From contig JAQWOH010000079.1 of NCBI GenBank assembly GCA_029245955.1, positions 1-64,000 on the forward strand: a stretch of DNA of 64,000 nucleotides, given 5' to 3'. Position 1 is the stretch's first letter. Every line of letters begins with the position of its first letter. Shown one piece after another: positions 38,201 through 47,480 of this stretch. Source of the DNA: Fuerstiella sp. (GTDB lineage Bacteria; Planctomycetota; Planctomycetia; Planctomycetales; Planctomycetaceae). The translations under genes were made by a program, and so were the position numbers. The notes beneath the pieces are model-generated. The model saw only the letters and a list, made by a program, of their open reading frames with translations. It ran no database searches and had not been told where the DNA came from.

Positions 38201-38568
38201 TTCTCACGTCGGAAGTGTGTCCGGTTAAGGTATCATGATCTGTCTGTAGAGTTTGTAGTGGTTTTTGAATTCCAGCGCCAAGCTGTCCGTTTATTGTTCG
38301 TGGCGTGGCCGGTGCGATTTCCGCGTTGTCTTCACAGTCGGCAGTTATGCTCAATCATCCCTTTCGTCGCGCAGAGAGGGTCAATACGGTGTTTGGCGCT
38401 CCGAAATGGAATCTGTACGTTGCGAATTGCTGTACTGTGTTGCGGCAGTTCGGTATATGTCCGTCTGGCATATTAGTCATGTCGGGGCACATCATTGACG
38501 TGGCGACTGTTCGTATTCTGTGTTGCCATGTATTCTGATGTCAGTCCACACTCTCAAAGGAACAGATC
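38201..38568. other. gene-poor stretch upstream of phosphoesterase
   Basis: Several short overlapping plus-strand frames without start signals or family match. It likely holds the promoter of the 38569 gene. Confidence 0.4.
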
Positions 38569-39537
38569 ATGCCGCGTTTATTCAGTCAAGCAATTTCGGC
38601 CGTTGGCCTGGTGGCCATCATGATCACCGGTCATGCAGCCGCCCATGCAGAGGGCACTGAATCTGCTGAAGCGAGTTTTTCGATCGTGTTGCTGCCTGAT
38701 ACTCAAAACTACTCAGAAAAATATGCGGATACGTATACGGCTCAGACATTGTGGGTGCGGCAGCAGGTGAAACAGGACAACATCAAATTCGTGGTTCATC
38801 TGGGTGACATTGTGCAGACATCCACAAAGATGGCCGAGTGGGAAAATGCGGACAGAGCGATGCGTCTGCTTGATGGAGTTGTGCCCTACAGCATTGCGCC
38901 GGGTAATCATGATATGGTCGTCAAGACGCGCGACACGACGCTGTACAACCAGTACTACTCGCCCGAACGTTTTGCGGATCAGCCGTGGTACGGCGGACAT
39001 ATGAACGAAACTAATGACAATAACTTCTGTTTTTTCGAGGCCAGTGGCATGAAGTTCATGATCATTAACCTCGAATTTGCTCCTCGCGATGCGACTCTGG
39101 AATGGGCCTCAACTGTAACACAGCGGTTTCCGGACCACCGAGTGATCGTCGCGACACACTGCTACATGCGACCGGATAAGCGAGACACAGGATGCGCCAC
39201 GTCGTATAAGATTGCCGGCAACAGCGGAGAGCAAATCTGGCAGAAGTTTGTTCGCAGGCAACCGAATATCTTTCTTGTTGTCAGTGGACATGTACTGGGA
39301 GTCGGACTTCAGGCAAGCGTGAATGATGCCGGCGGCACGGTTCTGGAAATGCTCACCGACTATCAGGGACTTCCGAACGGCGGTGACGGCTGGCTTCGTT
39401 CACTGCAGTTCGTCCCTGCCGAAAACAAAATTCACGTCAAAACATATTCGCCTCTGCTGAACAGACAAAATACGGATGCGAAGGAAACATTTTCCATGGA
39501 CTACGAAATGTCTGCCGATGTATCGAATGCCAATTGA
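38569..39537 (+). CDS. secreted calcineurin-like metallophosphoesterase
   Basis: AAAGGAACAG lies just before the ATG, and a signal peptide covers residues 1-28 (ending AAAHAEG). The metal-binding motifs of the calcineurin superfamily are in order: VLLPDTQNYSEK (a D-x-Q variant of the first D-x-H motif, as in this subgroup), VVHLGDIVQTSTK (GDxxQ), APGNHDMVVK (GNHD), VATHCYM (H) and VVSGHVLGVG (GH-x-H replaced by GHVLG). The last motif keeps the first His but lacks the second, so one metal ligand may be different. 322 residues. Substrate unknown, perhaps a phosphoester or nucleotide in the periplasm. It is not obviously in an operon with the next gene, 103 bp away. Confidence 0.88.
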   Translation: MPRLFSQAISAVGLVAIMITGHAAAHAEGTESAEASFSIVLLPDTQNYSEKYADTYTAQTLWVRQQVKQDNIKFVVHLGDIVQTSTKMAEWENADRAMRLLDGVVPYSIAPGNHDMVVKTRDTTLYNQYYSPERFADQPWYGGHMNETNDNNFCFFEASGMKFMIINLEFAPRDATLEWASTVTQRFPDHRVIVATHCYMRPDKRDTGCATSYKIAGNSGEQIWQKFVRRQPNIFLVVSGHVLGVGLQASVNDAGGTVLEMLTDYQGLPNGGDGWLRSLQFVPAENKIHVKTYSPLLNRQNTDAKETFSMDYEMSADVSNAN

Positions 39538-39640
39538 TCGGTTTCCGAAGAATTGCTGCAGGTGGTTGCAGAGTTGTCACTGACCGTTGCAGTCAGTCGT
39601 CATGCCGTGCAGACATGGTCAGCGAATTTGGATTCAGACG

Positions 39641-40819
39641 ATGATGAAAGGTGTTGTCAGAAAGTTCAGACTCCTCACACAGTGGATGTTGCTGCCGGTC
39701 ATTGCTGCGACGCTGGTGCCGCACGCTCGGGCACAGAACAGTGTTCTTCGGGACAGGCTCGACAAGCTGCTCGCCGACGGCCGGATCGTTGCTGCACAGG
39801 CGATTGTAGGACGTGGTGATGTTGTAGAGTTGAACTGTGCCATCGGCACGACCATGCCGGGGGGGGACCGGCCGGTGAATGCGGAGACGATGTTCTGCAT
39901 TGGTTCGTGCTCCAAGCCATTTGCCTCAGCTGTCGTGATGAGTCTTGTTGAAGACTGCATCCTGAATCTAAAGAAACCGATCGACGTGTATATGCCTGCA
40001 TTTGGATCGCTGAAGATTCAAAGTGGCGGGGCGTCACGTGCCCCGAATATGTCGGAAGTACTCAGCCACCGAGCAGGATTCTATTCGCAGAAAAGGAAGA
40101 TGACGCAACAGCAGTCGCAGTATATCCGTGACTTCGGGCTGACACTGGAAGCGTCTGTGGACGGAATTGCGGCACAACCGTTGCTGGCTGCGCCGGGCAC
40201 CGGGTATGCGTACAGCGGCGCAGGATATTGTGTGGCGGGACGGGTGGCGGAGGTTGCATCGGGTACGTCATTCGAACAACTATTGCAGATACATCTGGCG
40301 GAGCCCTTGAAGCTGGAACGGACGACTTATTTCCCGTCAGAAGGGGAGACGAACATAGCGGCCGGCGGCACTTTGAAAAACGGGATCTGCACGGCGGACC
40401 CGGCGACGCCGCATCTGACGAAACCGGAGCTTCGACTGCCCTTAATTGGTGGGTCGTTGTATTCCACTGCTCAGGATACCGCCGAGTTTGCGAAGGCGGT
40501 GGCAAGTCGGGGACGTTCCGACGCCAGGCAGATCATGAAGCCGGACATCTGGGAAGTGTGGACCTCCAGGCCATACAGTGATGGTGGTTATGGCTATGGC
40601 TGGGGGCTGTCAGTGCGAAACGGGAAGACGACACTGGTTCGCCATAGCGGGGCCCTTGCTGCGTCACGCAGTAGCCTGGTGGTGAATCTGGAAAACGGTG
40701 TTTATGGCGTGGTGCATTATACTGTCGTGACGGGACGTCCCGGTGGCAGAAACGCCGAGCCTGGTGGCCGAATCAATGTCGCACTTGCTGCGACGATGAG
40801 CCAGGTGGCTGAACGTTAG
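39641..40819 (+). CDS. serine beta-lactamase/penicillin-binding-like hydrolase
   Basis: The frame opens upstream at a TTG (39587), but the ATG pair at 39641/39644 starts the signal peptide (KFRLLTQWMLLPVIAATLVPHARAQ). The beta-lactamase (class C/AmpC-like, Pfam Beta-lactamase) motifs are CIGSCSKPFAS with Ser89-x-x-Lys92, GYAYSGAGY (Y-x-N position read as Y-S-G, so the Asn is replaced), and TTLVRHSGALA (H-x-G in place of K-T-G). This pattern is common in secreted esterases and D-aminopeptidase-like members that are not antibiotic resistance enzymes. About 392 residues. Substrate undefined. Confidence 0.88.
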   Translation: MMKGVVRKFRLLTQWMLLPVIAATLVPHARAQNSVLRDRLDKLLADGRIVAAQAIVGRGDVVELNCAIGTTMPGGDRPVNAETMFCIGSCSKPFASAVVMSLVEDCILNLKKPIDVYMPAFGSLKIQSGGASRAPNMSEVLSHRAGFYSQKRKMTQQQSQYIRDFGLTLEASVDGIAAQPLLAAPGTGYAYSGAGYCVAGRVAEVASGTSFEQLLQIHLAEPLKLERTTYFPSEGETNIAAGGTLKNGICTADPATPHLTKPELRLPLIGGSLYSTAQDTAEFAKAVASRGRSDARQIMKPDIWEVWTSRPYSDGGYGYGWGLSVRNGKTTLVRHSGALAASRSSLVVNLENGVYGVVHYTVVTGRPGGRNAEPGGRINVALAATMSQVAER

Positions 40820-40954
40820 TTCTGGTGCATACGAATGACAGCGTCTGACCGAAGCTGAAAAAATGGCCGAGGGAATGCGTGTCGCACCTCCGGGCGAATG
40901 TTTTGGCTGGCGCTAAGCATGAGTTTTGGCGAAAGATGATTGACGGGGTATTAT

Positions 40955-41803
40955 ATGTCGTCTGACGCAATTCTGATTCGCCGTATGAGACCGGACGAAG
41001 TTTCGATCGCTGTCGAATGGGCTCGCCAGGAAGGTTGGAATCCTGGACTTCACGATGGGATCTGTTTCTATCAATGCGACCCCCATGGATTCTTCGTGGG
41101 AGAACTGGACGGTGTTGTGGTGGCGGTCGGCAGCGCTGTTGTCTACGACGATGAGTTTGCGTTCTGCGGTCTATACATCGTGTCGCCGGAGCATCGTGGC
41201 AAGGGCTACGGCCTGGCGTTAACCAAAGCACGGCTGGAGTATTGTGGCGACCGAAATGTCGGAATCGACGGCGTTCTTGAGAACGTCGATATCTACGCAC
41301 GGATCGGATACGAAAAATATTACCAGAATGCTCGCTATCAGTTCACGGCAGGTGAGGCTCCCGGCCGGCATCGTCATGTCTGTTCCATCGATGAAGTTGA
41401 TGCCGATATTCTGAATCAATATGACCGCCAGTGTTTTCCCGCCGCCCGGAAGGCCTTCCTGGATGTGTGGATTCATCAAAACGATGCGTTATCGCTGGCG
41501 TGGGTTGAAGATGGAAAGCTTAAAGGGTACATGGTGCGGCGGCGCTGTCACGACGGTCACAAGATTGGCCCGCTTTTTGCCGACGATCCGTCGATAGGTG
41601 AGCATTTACTGGTTGCCGGTCAGGAGGGCGTGTCTGGTCAGGCACTGTTTATTGATATTCCGGAAATCAATGATGCGGCGCTGGATCTGGCCCGGCAATA
41701 TGACATGAAGCTCATTTTTGCCACCGCTCGCATGTATCAGAAAGGGCTTCCGGATTTGGAATACGACAGGGTATTCGGCATCACGACGTTTGAACTGGGG
41801 TAA
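40955..41803 (+). CDS. GNAT family N-acetyltransferase, two-domain
   Basis: ATG at 40955 with GGGG 6 nt upstream; the TTG at 40940 is less likely. The N-terminal GNAT fold is clear: ILIRRMRPDEVSIAVEWARQ, then the acetyl-CoA pyrophosphate-binding loop in the region LYIVSPEHRGKGYGLALTKA (R/Q-x-x-G-x-G/A, here RGKGYG). After about residue 145 a second domain (SIDEVDADILNQYDRQCFPA, GKLKGYMVRRRCHDGHKIGP) matches the C-terminal acetyltransferase-like domain of the YitH/HolE-type group. It contains no signal peptide, so it is cytoplasmic. It would transfer an acetyl group to an amine substrate that the sequence does not identify. Confidence 0.88.
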   Translation: MSSDAILIRRMRPDEVSIAVEWARQEGWNPGLHDGICFYQCDPHGFFVGELDGVVVAVGSAVVYDDEFAFCGLYIVSPEHRGKGYGLALTKARLEYCGDRNVGIDGVLENVDIYARIGYEKYYQNARYQFTAGEAPGRHRHVCSIDEVDADILNQYDRQCFPAARKAFLDVWIHQNDALSLAWVEDGKLKGYMVRRRCHDGHKIGPLFADDPSIGEHLLVAGQEGVSGQALFIDIPEINDAALDLARQYDMKLIFATARMYQKGLPDLEYDRVFGITTFELG

Positions 41804-42066
41804 GGTCAGTCGAGTCGACGCGGAACAAAGCCACCGGCTTTTCATGTGCACCGGGATCCTTGTTGTCCAGAGCCGGTCGTGCGAAGTCAGGCCGATGCGC
41901 AGCCCACGACCAGTGTCCCGGGTTTTAACAGATCAGTAAACGGGGCAATGGACTGATTCTGCGATTCAGGGTGACAACCTGTGGGTGTGATTCCAATGCA
42001 CCCGCGTGAAGTTGGAACGAAACACGTCCCCGTATATTATCACAATACCGTTAACCGCCCGCGTCA

Positions 42067-42590
42067 TTGGTCAGACAAGAAGCAATCGGGACGAATCGAT
42101 CGTACCGTTCGTTCATTTCACGCTGCATTACTGCGGCTGTTGTCGTGGGTCTGACCGCGGCAGCTTTGTCGGCGGATGGGGTACACTACGTACGTGACAT
42201 ACAGCCGCTGCTGTTTTCACTGCAGACACTCGAACGGGCGCATACGACCGTCTGGTTGACGAACTTCTGGATTCACATCATTACGGAGAACGCCAGGCCA
42301 GGCACTGGCTCGATCGGGCTCGCTATGCAGACAGCAGCGGATACGAAGCCGACACCCCACGCCAGATCTGGGCCTGTCGTGACTGGGTGATCGACGCATT
42401 GAATGCGGATATGTCATTCGATCGGTTTGTGAGCGAACAGCTTGCCGTTGACCTGCTTCCTGATGCAACCGTCAGCCAGCGCACTGCGACAGGTTTTCAT
42501 TATAACGCGGTGTTTAACCCCGGAGTCCGACACGAATCCGTCATTGATCAGGTCAACACCACAGCCGACGCACATTTTTGTTCGTGGTGA
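42067..42590 (+). pseudogene. decayed PSD1/PSCyt1 (DUF1549) cytochrome gene
   Basis: The first part reads like a leader plus the start of PSCyt1 (AAVVVGLTAAALSADGVHYV then RDIQPLLF), but the CxxCH haem motif that should follow is deleted. After the junction a different frame carries [60 protein letters not shown] and [20 protein letters not shown]. This matches the DUF1549 core of the intact protein encoded at 23629-26730. It stops at 42590 after about 120 residues and lacks DUF1553. Confidence 0.85.
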
Positions 42591-42599
42591 GCCGAAGAA

Positions 42600-43257
42600 T
42601 CCAGGTCAGCAGGTCCGGTCGGGATTCCCTGAGTTTATGAAGTCGCATTTCGCATGCAGTCGGCGGCACCCGAGTTGCTGGATCTGAAAACCGAAACTGC
42701 GCAAACGATGTCGACCTATGGTATCTACGATCCGACACGGCCGTCGTTTGGTCGCAACTGTCTGCTGGCCCGGCGACTGGTTGAACGAGGAGTTCGGTTC
42801 GTGCAGTGTTTTCATGGCGACTGGGATCATCATTCCGGTATTCACAGTGGTTTGCCGCAGCAATGTCAACTGACAGATCATCCTGCTGCCGCCCAGGTGC
42901 GTGATCTGGCTCAGCGTGGTCTGCTGGGAGATACGCTCGTAGTCTGGGGGGAGAGCTGGGCGGACCTCTGTGGCACAAAAGAGTGACAAGCCGAACGTGC
43001 CCGTTGGTCGTGATCACCAGATCGAAGCCTTCACGATGTGGTTTGCCGGTGGTGAAGTAAAACCCGGACAGACAATCGAGACGACGAATGATCCGGGTTG
43101 TTTAGCAACCGGCGAGTCATGGCACGTGTACGACCTGCAGGCAACAATTCTGTACGCACTCGGCCTGGACCATGAACAGCTCACCTATCGCTTACAGGGA
43201 TGTGACTTCCGTCTGACGGACATACACGGTGAAGTTAAACACCGACTGTTTAGTTGA
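42600..43257 (+). pseudogene. decayed DUF1501 gene
   Basis: Two pieces in different frames. The first contains YEVAFRMQSAAPELLDLKTE, FGRNCLLARRLVERGVRFVQ, CFHGDWDHHSGIHSGLPQQC and LLGDTLVVWGESWADLCG, where the G-G-E-F-G-R-T motif has been destroyed. The second, ending at 43257, has VGRDHQIEAFTMWFAGGEVK, SWHVYDLQATILYALGLDHE and CDFRLTDIHGEVKHRLFS. Only the C-terminal half of the family remains. It follows the dead PSD1 gene exactly as DUF1501 follows PSD1 in functional operons, so a whole two-gene unit has died. Confidence 0.86.
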
Positions 43258-43460
43258 TTACAACCGGTGTACTGTGCGAAATTCCTGACCGAGTTCGACG
43301 CCATTCTGCCGCAGCAACTGTTCGCCGTAACACAGGTTGCAGAATCAGCAGTGTTGTTCATGCCGGTACCGCGAGGAATTCTCTCACCGCTCTCAGCCCG
43401 TGTTGCGATTCCGACTGTGAGCAGTGAGGTGAGTTCTTGACGCCGCTTGAGCGGAAATGC

Positions 43461-45605
43461 CTATTCCGGCATCGGCAGAATGATGAGGGCGTTTTCGGCG
43501 AAGGATGCCTTGCCGTCCTTCCCGTTGATGCGATACTCAACCTTCAGTTGCTTCACAACTCCGGGTGACGGATCACCACCGAAACTGCTGTTGTAACTGC
43601 CTGAGACCAGCGTGATTACCGGCGTGTTGCTGGCTAGCTTTCGCAGCACGGCGGTGACGTCTTTTTGAGTGGCTCCGGCACCGTATTGTGCCTTGACAAT
43701 TTCCACTTTGACTTTGTCCAGGCCAGCCGCTGACATCAGGGCATTAACGTTAACACCCTTGCCGCCGACTTTCTGGGCGATGACCAGTGCCGTCGCCGTT
43801 GCATCGTTTTTCAGTGTGGAAAGCTTCATGGCGTTTACAGCCAGTTTCAGGCCGTCCACGCTCGGGTGGAGTTTCAGTACGTCCAGAGCCAGTTTTCGTT
43901 CTGAGGGGCGGCTTGTGGCGTTAATGGCGTTACGGCACATTTCAGCACGCTCTTTGTCTGGCATGGCAAACTTGCGTGCGACGCCGATGTAGCCTCGAAG
44001 TGCACGAACTCGATATTTTTCGGCAGGAGCCGTCCTGGCCAGATCCAGCAGCACTGGTGCAGCGTCCACACTATTCCATTTCCCCAGCAGGCGGCTGCTG
44101 GTGTCCTGGAGTTGATCGTCGCTGCTTTTTGCGGCTGTCGCCAGAGTCTGCAGGGCTTGAGTACCGCCAACGTCGCTCAGAATTTCCAACAGCGTCGTCC
44201 TGGCGGTCGCCGGAGAACGCCCCAGCGCGGTGGTGAGTTCTGCTGCACAGGCCTCACGATCCGGCATACGGACACTGGCCGCCTTAAGTGCCTTCTGGGC
44301 CGTCTCTACATCTTCAGGGTGTTTCGGAGTGACAGCCTGTGAAACCAAAAGGGACAACCGTTTCAGCGAAACGGTTTCGCCAAGAGCAACCAGTGCTGCG
44401 GCTCGAACCGACCTGTCAGGACTGTCCAGTGCTTTCACGACTTCGTCCACCACGGGGATGCGTCGCTGGCCGACCAGTTGCAGCAGCAATTTGTACTCAT
44501 CGGCTTCGGCTGTCGGCAGCAGTGCTCCGATTTCTTTGTTGACGTCCTGGCCTGGCAGAACCGCCAGCGTTTGCTGAGCTGCCGTGGCCAGTTCCCCAGT
44601 TTCGTCGACCGCAATCTTCAGCAGAGCTGACAGGCATGAATCATCACCGACACGCTGCAGCGCGTCGATCGCTGAAATTCGCACGGCTGCCGGTCCCTGC
44701 TCCGCGGCCTTCACAACAGCTGCAAGCACAACGGTATCCGGTCGGTCCGCCATGGCCTGGACGATCAATGCAGCTCGTTCAGGAGCAGCACGGTTCAGTT
44801 CGGTTGCCAGTGCTTGGTCCACTTCACCGCCCGGGAATTCGCGAACCGTCCCCAGTGCGAGCTGGAACAGTTTCTTATCTGTGGACTGGAAGATTTCCAG
44901 CAACAGGGGGATGCCGTCCTGGTTACGCGACAGAATTGCTCCGCGAGTTGCTTCGATAATTCTCTGCATGGGCACATCAGCGGCCCGGACCTGATCATAG
45001 ATCGCCGCGGCCGCCACCGATTCGCCCTGGCTGTCTAGCTTTTCAGCACATAACACACATCCTTCCGCAACAGCAGAACGTACATCGGCCGGAGCAGTGT
45101 CCAACGCAGCGCGAAGGGATTTGGTTGCTGCGGCATTACCGATGTGGCCCAGTGCGACCGCCGCGGCTGCGGCCACGTCGGCATCGGCGTTCTGCAGTTT
45201 TGCGGTCAGGGAACCGACGGCCTTTGCGTTTTCACGGAAGCCGATCGAATTGATCATGCCGACCAGGAGTTTGCCTTCCAGTGATTCAGACGCGTCCAAC
45301 AGAGCCTGGTCAGCGGCTTCATCGGGAATTGCTTCCAGAGATATTCTGGCCCATGACGACAGCTGCGGATCAGGCAGCAGTTTTGCCAGGTCGGCGACGG
45401 CTGCCGCGGACCCGTAGATGGCCAGGTTCTTGCAGGCGATTGCTTTCTCAGATGCCGGAGCATCGGACCGCAGCACCGCCAGCAGTTCTTTTTCTTTTTC
45501 AGGAGAAGTGTCAGGGCCGTCGAACGCTCGGGCCGACGGCGTGGCCACCGCGATCAATGTGATGAGAAGAACGGCAGAGCGCGTGAACTGTTGAGTTTTA
45601 TTCAT
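43461..45605 (-). CDS. secreted HEAT-repeat protein
   Basis: The ATG at 45605 starts a signal peptide (AVLLITLIAVATPSARAFDG); the frame extends upstream to 45839 with no start support. About 714 residues. Residues about 40-600 are HEAT/PBS-lyase-type helical repeats: AAVADLAKLLPDPQLSSWAR, EKAIACKNLAIYGSAAAVAD, ATKSLRAALDTAPADVRSAV, VVKALDSPDRSVRAAALVAL. The C-terminus (SSFGGDPSPGVVKQLKVEYR, INGKDGKASFAENALIILPM) has a DUF1080-like or beta-sandwich end, not assigned. HEAT proteins of this kind are common companions of Gfo/Idh/MocA genes in planctomycetes; such a gene lies 83 bp upstream on the same strand, so an operon is likely. Function is protein-protein scaffolding by inference. Confidence 0.86.
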   Translation of the reverse strand: MNKTQQFTRSAVLLITLIAVATPSARAFDGPDTSPEKEKELLAVLRSDAPASEKAIACKNLAIYGSAAAVADLAKLLPDPQLSSWARISLEAIPDEAADQALLDASESLEGKLLVGMINSIGFRENAKAVGSLTAKLQNADADVAAAAAVALGHIGNAAATKSLRAALDTAPADVRSAVAEGCVLCAEKLDSQGESVAAAAIYDQVRAADVPMQRIIEATRGAILSRNQDGIPLLLEIFQSTDKKLFQLALGTVREFPGGEVDQALATELNRAAPERAALIVQAMADRPDTVVLAAVVKAAEQGPAAVRISAIDALQRVGDDSCLSALLKIAVDETGELATAAQQTLAVLPGQDVNKEIGALLPTAEADEYKLLLQLVGQRRIPVVDEVVKALDSPDRSVRAAALVALGETVSLKRLSLLVSQAVTPKHPEDVETAQKALKAASVRMPDREACAAELTTALGRSPATARTTLLEILSDVGGTQALQTLATAAKSSDDQLQDTSSRLLGKWNSVDAAPVLLDLARTAPAEKYRVRALRGYIGVARKFAMPDKERAEMCRNAINATSRPSERKLALDVLKLHPSVDGLKLAVNAMKLSTLKNDATATALVIAQKVGGKGVNVNALMSAAGLDKVKVEIVKAQYGAGATQKDVTAVLRKLASNTPVITLVSGSYNSSFGGDPSPGVVKQLKVEYRINGKDGKASFAENALIILPMPE

Positions 45606-45688
45606 GATATCGGTCCGGAAATTTGAGGACGTTGCGAATGAAGTTCTGTACCGCAGGGGTGAGCACGTCAGTGCGATGGCTCCCGACC

Positions 45689-46984
45689 CTACAGTCTCCA
45701 TGGTTCTCTCAGTGCCTCTGATCGCATGCGGTTTGCCTGTGCGTCGTTGATGAACGTATGCGTCGTATTGTCGTATTTCACCTGACGGTCCAGGTGCAGA
45801 GCGATATTGGCCGCATGGCAGGCGATGTGCGCGTTGCACGCGGCATCGGCATTGCCCTTGGGCTGTCGGCGAGTTTTCACGCAGTCCAGGAAGTCTCGTA
45901 CGTGAAATGTGGCCGGGTAGCCGCCAATTTCGTCAACCGTTCTGCCGGCAAGCAGCTCCGGTGAGCTCAGTACCATCTTGCCACTGTCACCTGCTTCGAC
46001 CCAGCCGGTTTCGCCCTCGAATCTCACCGGACACGAGCCCAGCGGAATCCAGCCTTTCTCGCGGAAGATCAACTCCGTGCCATTTTCGTATCGTGCGACC
46101 AGTTCGCCATCCTTTGGGGCGTCGTACTCGACAGGAGGAGGACAATCGTCGACGGCCCACTGGCACAGATCCACGCAGTGAGAACCCCATTCCAGCACGC
46201 CGCCGCCTCTGAAAGCACCGACGAATCCGCCGCCCTTCTCGAAGTTAAATCCGTCCAGCAGTTTCTTGTTGTATGGACGCCACGCAGCCGGTCCAAGATA
46301 CATATCCCAGTCGACGACGTCTTTGTCGGGTTCGGTCTCCGGCACCAGCCAGCCGCTCATCAGAGCCTGCATCCCCGCCGGGTGTGCATACACTTTTTTC
46401 AGCGTGCCAAGTTTTCCGGTTCGAGCCAGTTCACAGGCAAATGCAAAGTGCGGCAGGTTGCGTCTCTGAGTACCGGCCTGGAAGACCCGCCCGGTGCGTC
46501 GCATCGTTTCTGCCAGGATCAGGCTTTGAGAAATGTTCTTAGTGACCGGCTTTTCACAATACATGTCCTTGCCGGCTTTGGCGGCGGTCATAGCGGCCGT
46601 TGCATGCCAGTTTGGTCCCGTGGCAATTAACACTGCATCGATATCGCTGCGGTCCAGCACTTCGCGAAAGTCGCGATAGGTCACGCAGTTTTCGTTGCCG
46701 TAATGGGTGTCGATGATCTTTTTGACTTCGCCCTGACGCTTCTTCTTGATGTCAGCGACTGCCACAAACTGGACATCTTTCTGTGGCAGGAAGCAGCTCA
46801 GGTCGTAACCACCGCGGCGACCAATTCCAATACCGCCCACGATAATTCGTTCACTTGGAGCAACGGTACCGTCCCGGCCAAGTGCTGAACTGGGGATAAA
46901 CATCGGTGCCGCCGCTGCACCGGCTGCCGTGGCAGCGTTCTGTAAGAACTGACGTCGAGGAACTTGTGTGGCCTGTTTCGACAT
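45689..46984 (-). CDS. Gfo/Idh/MocA family oxidoreductase, Tat-exported
   Basis: Start at 46984 has AGGAGAG 7 nt upstream and gives a Tat leader (ATQVPRRQFLQNAATAAGAA); the upstream frame to 47182 lacks signals. The NAD(P)-binding Rossmann start is IIVGGIGIGRRGGYDLSCFL, with VQFVAVADI. The active-site region is KAGKDMYCEKPVTKN (E-K-P). After that come the substrate-domain marks HFAFACELARTGKLGTLKKV, DWDMYLGPAAWRPYNKK, GGGVLEWGSHCVDLCQWAVD and DFLDCVKTRRQPKGNADAAC. About 431 residues. It oxidises or reduces a sugar or cyclitol with a bound nucleotide cofactor. The divergent neighbour at 47481 is a paralogue. Confidence 0.92.
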   Translation of the reverse strand: MSKQATQVPRRQFLQNAATAAGAAAAPMFIPSSALGRDGTVAPSERIIVGGIGIGRRGGYDLSCFLPQKDVQFVAVADIKKKRQGEVKKIIDTHYGNENCVTYRDFREVLDRSDIDAVLIATGPNWHATAAMTAAKAGKDMYCEKPVTKNISQSLILAETMRRTGRVFQAGTQRRNLPHFAFACELARTGKLGTLKKVYAHPAGMQALMSGWLVPETEPDKDVVDWDMYLGPAAWRPYNKKLLDGFNFEKGGGFVGAFRGGGVLEWGSHCVDLCQWAVDDCPPPVEYDAPKDGELVARYENGTELIFREKGWIPLGSCPVRFEGETGWVEAGDSGKMVLSSPELLAGRTVDEIGGYPATFHVRDFLDCVKTRRQPKGNADAACNAHIACHAANIALHLDRQVKYDNTTHTFINDAQANRMRSEALREPWRL

Positions 46985-47480
46985 GAATGCTCTCCTGCTG
47001 ATAATGTTCGCCTGAATTTCAGGACACAGTCCGCACAGCAGACCCCCGTCCCCGGTATTCAGGCAGCATAGCCTGACGACATTGGCGTTGCCACACAGCG
47101 GACAGATTGTTCGGATTTCGTCCCGGCGGACACAAGGAATGGGCTTGCGGACAGTAGCCGCCTGCCACGCGGCGATGAGCAACTGTTATCGACGAATTGA
47201 AAGTTCCTGTAGTCAATTCGGTGTTTCAACCTCCGCTGCCTGAGAAGCGTGTCCCCGGCCACCGGCTCTTTCGGCAGCCCCGGCGTTCCAACGTTGCAGG
47301 CAAACCCACGCGGCGACGTCGCAATTCCTGGTTTATCATACCAGATCCTCAGACGCAGACCGTGTGATGGTTCCTCATCATGGTGTCGGATCTGTATCAT
47401 CTTCCATTAAGGAATTTCGTTGCCGGAGCGCTGGACGGGCCTGCCTGTCAAACATTCAACCACCAGGGATACATTCCACA
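46985..47480. other. divergent promoter region between two oxidoreductase genes
   Basis: Frames from both sides extend into this gap but lack start signals and family match. It should contain both promoters. No operator-like palindrome was recognised. Confidence 0.45.
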
